NCBI RefSeq assembly: GCF_910584465.1
Contig: NZ_CAJUBK010000018.1
Coordinates: forward strand, 1 to 41,779
DNA length: 41,779 nt
Source of the DNA: an uncultured Oscillibacter sp.
GTDB taxonomy: Bacteria; Bacillota; Clostridia; Oscillospirales; Oscillospiraceae
Direction: 5' to 3'
Shown here: one piece after another, positions 36,729 through 41,779 of the stretch
How the letters are laid out: each line of letters starts with the position of its first letter
Numbering within the stretch: the first letter of the stretch is position 1
Notes under the pieces: generated by a model
The model's database searches: none
What the model was told of the DNA's origin: nothing
What the model saw: only the letters and a program-made list of their open reading frames with translations
Made by a program: the position numbers and the translations under genes

Positions 36729-37421
36729 ATGAAAAAAGTGTTGGTTTTAGAAGACGAGGCCAGCATCCGCGGCTTCATCGTCATCAACCTGCGCCGGGCG
36801 GGCTATGACGTCATCGAGGCCGAGAGCGGCGAACAGGCCATGGAGCTCCTGAAGGAGAACCCGGACGCGCGGGTCGCCCTGCTGGACATCATGCTCCCGG
36901 GCATCGACGGCTTCGAGGTCTGCCGCCGCATCCGGGCCACCAACAGCCGGATCGGCATCATCATGCTCACCGCCCGGTCCCAGGAGATGGACAAGGTGAC
37001 GGGCCTGATGACCGGGGCCGACGACTATGTGACCAAGCCCTTCTCCCCGGCGGAGCTCACCGCCCGGGTGGACGCCCTGGTCCGCCGCTCCGGCGGCGAA
37101 GATCCCCTCCCCCAGGCCACCGGGGAGCTGAGCCAGCCCCCCTTCCTGCTGAACACCCGGAACCGGACCCTGGAGAAGAACGGCCAGCGGATCAAGCTGA
37201 CCCAGGTGGAATACTCCATCATGCGGGTCTTCATGGAGAACCCCGGCAAGGCCCTGTCGCGGGAGGAGATCTTGGACATGGTCTGGGGCCGGGACTACTT
37301 CGGGGAGCTGAAGATCGTGGACGTGAACATCCGCCGCCTGCGTCTGAAGATCGAGGACAACGTGCAGAACCCCGCCTATATCACCACGGTCTGGGGCTAC
37401 GGCTATAAATGGGGGCTGTGA
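36729..37421 (+). CDS. OmpR/PhoB-type response regulator
   Basis: 230 residues from the ATG at 36729, chosen because AAAGGA is about 10 bases upstream while the in-frame ATG at 36720 is too close. Receiver domain: acidic pocket LVLEDEA near 5, phosphoacceptor Asp in ARVALLDIMLPGIDGFEVCR near 51, Thr in IIMLTARSQEMDKV near 79 and Lys in DDYVTKPFSPAELTARV near 101. The C-terminal winged helix ends in the typical DVNIRRLRLKIEDNVQNPAY then ITTVWGYGYKW. The histidine kinase follows with a 1-base overlap. Confidence 0.95.
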   Translation: MKKVLVLEDEASIRGFIVINLRRAGYDVIEAESGEQAMELLKENPDARVALLDIMLPGIDGFEVCRRIRATNSRIGIIMLTARSQEMDKVTGLMTGADDYVTKPFSPAELTARVDALVRRSGGEDPLPQATGELSQPPFLLNTRNRTLEKNGQRIKLTQVEYSIMRVFMENPGKALSREEILDMVWGRDYFGELKIVDVNIRRLRLKIEDNVQNPAYITTVWGYGYKWGL

Positions 37422-38881
37422 TGGAAGGCCCGATCATGGAAAAGGAACAGCGGTGGAGCTCCCTCCGCCTGCGGGGCCTGCGGCAGCGGTGGATCTTCAA
37501 CTCCATCCTCCCCATCGCGGCCTTGCTGGTGCTGGTGGTGACGCTGTTCTCCGCGGGCGTGTCCAACTATTACTACGGCACCATGCAAAAGGGCCTGGAG
37601 ACCCGCGCCCAGGCCCTGGCCAACTCCTTCAACGAGTATTTCATGGACAACGGCTTCAGCAGCTACTACCAAAAGGCCGTCCAGTCCGCCGAGAGCTTCG
37701 AGGACAAGAACCGCATCGAGCTCCAGTTCATCGGCTCCAGCGGGCGCATCCAGGTCTCCACCTCCGGCCTGACGGCGGGCACCTCCCCGGGGACGGACGA
37801 CATCCTCCGGGCCCTCCAGGGGACCGAGTCCGCGCCGTCGCCCTATCAGGGCCGGGACCTGGAGACCGGGGAGGAGATCCTGGCGGTGTCCTGCCCCCTG
37901 ACCGTCAACGGCCGGGTGGTGGGCGTCATGCGGCTGGTGACCTCCCTGCGGGCGGTGGACCGGCAGGTGATGACGGCGGTGCTGGCGATCTTCCTCATCG
38001 CCCTTTTGTGCATGCTGCTGGTGGTGTTCTCCAACCTGCTGTTCATCAACAACGTGGTGGAGCCCGTGGCGGTGGTGACGGAGGCGGCCAAGCGCATCTC
38101 CGCCGGGAGCTACGGCGCCCGCATCGAGAACAAATACTCCGACGAGCTGGGGGAGCTGGTGGACAACATCAACGACATGTCCCTGAAGATCAGCCAGAAC
38201 GAGAAGATGAAGAGCGAGTTCATCTCCTCCGTCTCCCATGAGCTGCGCACCCCCCTGACGGCCATCAACGGCTGGGGGGAGACCATCCTGGAGGACGACC
38301 TCACCGACGATCCCGAGCAGCTCCGCCGGGGCATCCGGGTCATCGTCAACGAGTCCCGGCGCCTGTCCAACATGGTGGAGGAGCTGCTGGAGTTCTCCAA
38401 GATGGAGGACGGCCGCTTCACCCTCCAGATTGAGGACGTGGATCTCCAGGCGGAGCTGGAGGACGCCATCTTCACCTATCAGGAGCTGTTCCGCCAGGAC
38501 GGCATCGCCCTGGAATACCACCCCGGCGACGGGGACCTGCCCCTGATCCGGGGGGACTCGGAGCGGCTGAAGCAGGTCTTCTGCAACGTGCTGGACAACG
38601 CCGCCAAGCACGGCGGCGCGGGCCGGCGCATCACCGCCTCCATCGACCAGGAGGGGAGCGTCCAGGTGGTCCGGGTCCGGGACTACGGCCCTGGCATCCC
38701 GGAGCAGGAGCTGCCCTTCGTGAAGCAGAAATTCTATAAGGGGACCTCCAGGGCCCGGGGCAGCGGCATCGGCCTGGCGGTCTGCGACGAGATCGTGGGC
38801 CTCCACGGCGGCACCTTCACCATCGGCAACGCCGACGGCGGCGGCGCGGTGGTCACGATCAAGCTCCCGGTGCGGGCCTAA
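37421..38881 (+). CDS. Membrane sensor histidine kinase
   Basis: 486 residues from the ATG at 37421; an ATG at 37436 with GGAAGG upstream is an equally good start. First transmembrane helix about 30-50, an extracellular sensor domain about 51-185, second helix about 187-210, HAMP linker (VVEPVAVVTEAAKRISAGSY near 215), then the H-box SEFISSVSHELRTPLTAING near 267 with His about 273, N-box FCNVLDNAAKHGG near 390, and G boxes VRDYGPGIPEQE and SGIGLAVCDEIV. A PhoR/WalK-like layout. The stimulus is unknown. Confidence 0.93.
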   Translation: MEGPIMEKEQRWSSLRLRGLRQRWIFNSILPIAALLVLVVTLFSAGVSNYYYGTMQKGLETRAQALANSFNEYFMDNGFSSYYQKAVQSAESFEDKNRIELQFIGSSGRIQVSTSGLTAGTSPGTDDILRALQGTESAPSPYQGRDLETGEEILAVSCPLTVNGRVVGVMRLVTSLRAVDRQVMTAVLAIFLIALLCMLLVVFSNLLFINNVVEPVAVVTEAAKRISAGSYGARIENKYSDELGELVDNINDMSLKISQNEKMKSEFISSVSHELRTPLTAINGWGETILEDDLTDDPEQLRRGIRVIVNESRRLSNMVEELLEFSKMEDGRFTLQIEDVDLQAELEDAIFTYQELFRQDGIALEYHPGDGDLPLIRGDSERLKQVFCNVLDNAAKHGGAGRRITASIDQEGSVQVVRVRDYGPGIPEQELPFVKQKFYKGTSRARGSGIGLAVCDEIVGLHGGTFTIGNADGGGAVVTIKLPVRA

Positions 38882-38887
38882 CTTAAA

Positions 38888-38908
38888 GAGGGGACTGCGT
38901 CCCCCCTT
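38888..38908 (+). terminator. Terminator of the two-component operon
   Basis: GGGGAC / GTCCCC stem with a 3-base loop seven bases after the kinase stop, then CCTTC. First of eight hairpins in this gap. Confidence 0.5.
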
Positions 38909-38913
38909 CAGAT

Positions 38914-39167
38914 CCCCCCTGTCCTGTTGGGGACCTGGGGGCGGACGGGGTGCGGTGTGTCTAACGGAGTGCGTCCTGACACCAGTGACTCGGTCACTGG
39001 TGTGCGCGCCCCCGGGGCGCGCGGGTCGAGGTATTTTCCTGACGCGCATGTCGTCAGGAAAATGATTTTGATCCTTTTCCCGCCTCCGGCGGAAAAACCG
39101 GGGACCGCAGGTCCCCTGGCCCCTCCTTCCGAACGATCCATCGTGTGACACACAATGGATCGTTCGG
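38914..39167. repeat. Cluster of seven further palindromes in a 389-base gap
   Basis: No gene is seen between 38882 and 39270. In order: a CCCCC..GGGGG hairpin (38914-38941), an 11-base stem ACACCAGTGAC (38979-39003), GCGCGCCCC (39004-39022), a 12-base stem ATTTTCCTGACG (39033-39063), TTTTCCCGCC (39075-39097), GGGGACC (39100-39116), and a 13-base perfect stem CCGAACGATCCAT (39129-39167). The stems are unrelated to each other in sequence. This could be a structured RNA, a BIME-like intergenic repeat or a decayed mobile element. Confidence 0.6.
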
Positions 39168-39206
39168 CGAATGGTAAGCCGGTGTCTGTGAGAATCAAAC
39201 GGGCGT

Positions 39207-39235
39207 TTGCTTTTTGTGACGCCCTGTGCTATACT
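39207..39235 (+). promoter_or_regulatory. SigA-type promoter for yqhQ-prmC
   Basis: TTGCTT (39207-39212), 17 bases, TATACT (39230-39235), 36 bases before the ATG. Confidence 0.7.
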
Positions 39236-39270
39236 ATATCGACGCGATCGACGCATAGAAAGGAAACTCC

Positions 39271-40245
39271 ATGGCAGAAGAAAAAAGATCCTGCGCCTTC
39301 CGCACCAGCATCGGCGGGCAGGCACTCATCGAGGGCATTTTGATGCGGGGCCCGGAGAAACAGGCCGTCGTGGTCCGGGACCAGGAGGGGGACCTGGTGG
39401 AGAAAGTGGAGGACCTCCGCTTCATCAAGGACCGCTATCCCATCCTGGGCTTCCCCCTCATCCGGGGGACCGTGAACTTCCTGGACTCCATGGTCAACGG
39501 GGTCAAGGCCCTGATGTACTCCGCCGACTTCTACCCCGACGACGAGGCCGCTCAGCCCTCCAAATTTGAGCTGTGGCTGGAAAAGCACCTCTCCAGCAAG
39601 AAGCTGGAGAGCGCCGTGGTGGCCCTGGCGGTCGTGCTGGGCGTGGGCATGTCCGTGTTCCTCTTCATGGTGCTGCCCACCCTCCTGACGGGGGCCATCC
39701 TGCACTTTTTCCCCGGCTTCCCCCTGTGGGGGCGGAACTTCGTGGAGGGCCTTTTGAAGGTGGTCATCTTCCTGATCTACCTCATCGCCTGCTCGAAGCA
39801 GAAGGACATCTACCGGGTCTTCCAATACCACGGGGCGGAACACAAGACCATCTTCTGCTACGAGGCGGGGCTGCCGCTGACGGTGGAGAACGTCCGGATC
39901 CAGCCCCGGCACCATCCCCGGTGCGGGACGAGCTTCCTGTTCGTGGTCATCTGCGTGTCCATCCTCTTCTCCAGCATCTTCTTCGGCATCTGGCCCATCA
40001 CCAACGCCTGGCTGCGCACGGCGGTGCACCTGCTGCTGCTGCCGCTGGTGGTGGGCGTGACCTATGAGTTCAACCGCTGGGTGGGGCGGCACGTCCAGGA
40101 GAGCGCCCTGGCCAAGGTCCTGACGGCCCCCGGCCTATGGATGCAGAACTTCACCACCAACGAGCCGGACGACGGCATGATCGAGTGCGCCATCCGGTCG
40201 CTGGAGCTGGTGCTGCCCTCCGAAAAAGGAAAAGACGAATGGTGA
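39271..40245 (+). CDS. yqhQ: DUF1385 membrane protein YqhQ
   Basis: 324 residues; ATG at 39271 with AAAGGAAA upstream. Conserved N-terminal IGGQALIEGILMRGPEKQAV near residue 14, then membrane helices at about 118-142, 160-178 (VVIFLIYLIACSKQKDIYRV), 210-232 and 235-255, and the diagnostic VFQYHGAEHKTIFCYEAG near 187 followed by PRHHPRCGTSFLFVVICVSI near 212. The family has no assigned function but is usually placed next to prmC/prfA in Clostridia, as here. Confidence 0.92.
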   Translation: MAEEKRSCAFRTSIGGQALIEGILMRGPEKQAVVVRDQEGDLVEKVEDLRFIKDRYPILGFPLIRGTVNFLDSMVNGVKALMYSADFYPDDEAAQPSKFELWLEKHLSSKKLESAVVALAVVLGVGMSVFLFMVLPTLLTGAILHFFPGFPLWGRNFVEGLLKVVIFLIYLIACSKQKDIYRVFQYHGAEHKTIFCYEAGLPLTVENVRIQPRHHPRCGTSFLFVVICVSILFSSIFFGIWPITNAWLRTAVHLLLLPLVVGVTYEFNRWVGRHVQESALAKVLTAPGLWMQNFTTNEPDDGMIECAIRSLELVLPSEKGKDEW

Positions 40246-40256
40246 GGTGATTCCCC

Positions 40257-41123
40257 TTGGCGATCACGTACAACGACCTGTATCTGGACGTCCGCCAGAC
40301 CCTCCGGGGCAGCGGCGTGGAGGCCGCGACCCTGGAGGCCCGGGAGCTGGTCTGCTTCGGCACCGGCAAGAGCCGGGAGGAGCTCCAGCGCGACAGCCGC
40401 CTCTACGCCTCCCCCGAGCGGGAGGCCCAGGTCCGGCGGCTGGTGGAGCGGCGGCTGGCGGGGGAGCCGGTGGCCTACCTCATCGGCGAATGGGAGTTCT
40501 ACGGCCTCCCCCTGGACATCTCCCAGGACGTGCTGATCCCCCGCCCCGACACCGAGGTGCTGGCCGAACAGGCCATCGCCTACATACAGACGCTGGGCGA
40601 GTGCCGGGTGCTGGACCTGTGCGCGGGGAGCGGGTGCGTCGGCCTCGCCATCGCCTCCCAGGCCCCCCAGGCCCGGGTGTCCCTGGGCGAGATCGACGAC
40701 AGCGCCCTGAAGATCTGCCGCCAGAACATCCGGCGCTGCGGCCTCTCCGCCCGGGTGTCCCCCATCCAGGCGGACGCGCTGGAGAAGCCCCTCCGGTCCC
40801 TGGGGGAGTTCCACTGCATCGTCTGCAACCCGCCCTACATCCCCACCGCTGACATCGCCGGCCTGGAGCCCTCCGTCCGGGACTACGAGCCCCATCTGGC
40901 CCTGGACGGCGGGGCGGACGGCCTGGACTTCTACCGCTCCATCACCCAAAGCTGGCGGGAGGCCCTGGTCCCCGGCGGGAGGCTGTATCTCGAGGTCGGC
41001 ATCGGGCAGGCCGACCGGGTCCTGCGCCTCATGCGGGGCCAGGGCTTCGGCGACCTGCAGGTCGTCAAGGACCACCACAAGATCCCAAGAGTGGTGCTGG
41101 GCACCCTCTGCCAAGAGATTTGA
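40257..41123 (+). CDS. prmC: Release-factor glutamine methyltransferase PrmC
   Basis: 288 residues from a TTG start at 40257, with GGTGAGGTGA upstream and no better start. PrmC methylates the GGQ glutamine of release factors 1 and 2. N-terminal helical domain about 1-75, then PRPDTEVLAEQAI near 98, the SAM-binding VLDLCAGSGCVGLAIASQ near 119, and the catalytic NPPY in FHCIVCNPPYIPTADIAGLE near 188. prfA, a common neighbour, is absent. It lies 11 bases after yqhQ. Confidence 0.94.
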   Translation: MAITYNDLYLDVRQTLRGSGVEAATLEARELVCFGTGKSREELQRDSRLYASPEREAQVRRLVERRLAGEPVAYLIGEWEFYGLPLDISQDVLIPRPDTEVLAEQAIAYIQTLGECRVLDLCAGSGCVGLAIASQAPQARVSLGEIDDSALKICRQNIRRCGLSARVSPIQADALEKPLRSLGEFHCIVCNPPYIPTADIAGLEPSVRDYEPHLALDGGADGLDFYRSITQSWREALVPGGRLYLEVGIGQADRVLRLMRGQGFGDLQVVKDHHKIPRVVLGTLCQEI

Positions 41124-41137
41124 ACAGGAGGACTATC

Positions 41138-41332
41138 ATGGAAAAACGGCTCTATAAGATCGACCAAGGCAAGATGGTGGACGGCGTGTGCGGCGGCATC
41201 GCCCAGTACTTCGGCCTGGACCCCACTCTGGTGCGGCTGGCCTGGGTCCTCTTCTGCGCCATGGGCGGCAGCGGCGTCCTTGCCTATATCGTCGCCGCCG
41301 TCATCATCCCCAGGGACCCGGGCATTTATTGA
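41138..41332 (+). CDS. PspC-domain membrane protein
   Basis: 64 residues from the ATG at 41138 with CAGGAGGAC upstream. A single PspC domain: KRLYKIDQGKMVDGVCGGIA, then QYFGLDPTLVRLAWVLFCAM, then a membrane helix GGSGVLAYIVAAVIIPRDP. In other bacteria PspC is a membrane-stress sensor; stand-alone short forms like this are common in Firmicutes and poorly understood. It is probably read from the yqhQ-prmC transcript. Confidence 0.9.
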   Translation: MEKRLYKIDQGKMVDGVCGGIAQYFGLDPTLVRLAWVLFCAMGGSGVLAYIVAAVIIPRDPGIY

Positions 41333-41357
41333 GACTATTTTATAGACTACCTATATA
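41329..41357 (+). promoter_or_regulatory. Promoter for recA
   Basis: TTGAGA (41329-41334, overlapping the pspC stop), 17 bases, TATATA (41352-41357). No LexA/DinR box (CGAAC...GTTCG type) is visible around it. Confidence 0.6.
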
Positions 41358-41378
41358 AGTATCGGGAGGAACATACAC

Positions 41379-41779
41379 ATGGCAAAAGACAAAGCGCCCC
41401 TGCCCTCCGCGGCCCCGGCGGCGGACAAGAAGAAAGCCATCGACAGCGCCATGAGCCAGATCGAGAAGATGTACGGCAAGGGCTCCATCATGCGCCTGGG
41501 CGACCGGACCGCCATGAACGTGGAGGTCATCCCCACCGGATCCCTGGCCCTGGACGTGGCCCTGGGCATCGGGGGCCTGCCCAAGGGGCGGATCGTCGAG
41601 ATCTATGGGCCGGAGTCCTCCGGCAAGACCACCCTGGCCCTCCACGTCGTCGCCGAGGCCCAGAAGCGGGGCGGCGAAGTGGCCTTCGTGGACGCGGAGC
41701 ACGCCCTGGATCCCACCTATGCCCACGCCCTGGGCGTGAAGGTGGAGGACATGCTGATCTCCCAGCCGGACACCGGCGA
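41379..41779 (+). CDS. recA: Recombinase RecA, N-terminal part
   Basis: 133 codons before the right edge; ATG at 41379 with GGGAGGA upstream. RecA forms filaments on single-stranded DNA, drives strand exchange and triggers the SOS response. Visible: KKKAIDSAMSQIEKMYGKGS near 17, MNVEVIPTGSLALDVALGIG near 46, Walker A EIYGPESSGKTTLALHVVAE near 74, and VAFVDAEHALDPTYAHALGV near 101. The sequence is intact up to the window end. Confidence 0.98.
   Translation, partial: MAKDKAPLPSAAPAADKKKAIDSAMSQIEKMYGKGSIMRLGDRTAMNVEVIPTGSLALDVALGIGGLPKGRIVEIYGPESSGKTTLALHVVAEAQKRGGEVAFVDAEHALDPTYAHALGVKVEDMLISQPDTG

Noticed and set aside
41329..41378. A LexA/DinR operator before recA
   Set aside because: No sequence close to the Gram-positive SOS box is visible around the promoter; only TTGAGA-17-TATATA was found.
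1..41779. CRISPR arrays, tRNA, rRNA, prophage genes or full insertion sequences
   Set aside because: No regularly spaced repeats, no tRNA cloverleaf or rRNA core sequence was noticed, and no transposase, integrase or phage structural gene is encoded.

Overview
The window reads as a chromosomal segment of a GC-rich, spore-forming, low-branching Firmicute, most likely a gut Clostridia of the Oscillospiraceae type (Flavonifractor, Oscillibacter or Lawsonibacter relatives). This is inferred from high GC with strong GGAGG ribosome sites, spore genes (spoVAC, yqfC, yqfD, ylbJ), lipoproteins with Gram-positive lipoboxes, and the gene set as a whole; no rRNA or tRNA gene is present to settle the genus. 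Most genes are ordinary housekeeping genes.

Layout. 1-3.4 kb: start of an FtsH-like gene (minus), an ATP-grasp enzyme, a DUF4358 lipoprotein, a PilZ protein. 3.4-8.7 kb: lone spoVAC, a broken VOC gene coupled to hemW, a CmpB-like membrane protein, a DUF4298 protein, mreB, comF and an XRE regulator. 9.0-13.0 kb is the unusual accessory zone: two small convergent RNA/peptide loci that look like type I toxin-antitoxin systems, recD2, and an XRE/small-protein divergent pair. 13.0-17.1 kb: yqfC-yqfD-phoH-ybeY and ylbJ. 17.6-24.1 kb: a nucleoside operon, deoC-deoD followed by a BMP lipoprotein and a nupOPQ ABC importer, so uptake of nucleosides is linked to phosphorolysis and deoxyribose-phosphate breakdown. 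24.3-29.0 kb: a secreted serine protease, rpmE, a flavin reductase-like protein, hflX, a second XRE/small-protein pair and yigZ. 29.1-36.6 kb: a two-gene MMPL transporter/GLUG-repeat surface protein operon and a lipoprotein with calcium-loop-like repeats. 36.7-41.8 kb: a two-component system, a 280-base palindrome cluster, yqhQ, prmC, a PspC protein and the start of recA.

The most interesting signals are not in the large genes. (1) A 163-165 bp element with terminal inverted repeats occurs three times (2332, 9312, 17183), plus a diverged reversed fourth copy (about 17374-17529). Every copy is bracketed by two near-identical copies of a terminator-type hairpin, and that hairpin differs from locus to locus, as if insertion duplicated the whole terminator (26-35 bp). 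Paired base changes in the internal hairpins point to conserved structure. (2) Two loci (9.0-9.3 kb and 12.15-12.44 kb) each have a consensus promoter for an approximately 95-nt RNA running toward an oppositely transcribed 25- or 30-residue peptide gene with a strong Shine-Dalgarno, both ending in one shared hairpin. (3) Two paralogous divergent cassettes (12.5-13.0 and 27.9-28.4 kb) pair a short XRE repressor with a roughly 72-residue protein beginning MSDFM-WLYANYIKP, with the small gene's TTGACA box embedded in the repressor's ribosome site.

Promoter and terminator calls are by eye from matches to the SigA consensus (TTGACA, 17 bases, TATAAT) and from stem-loop inspection. No database search or folding program was run.
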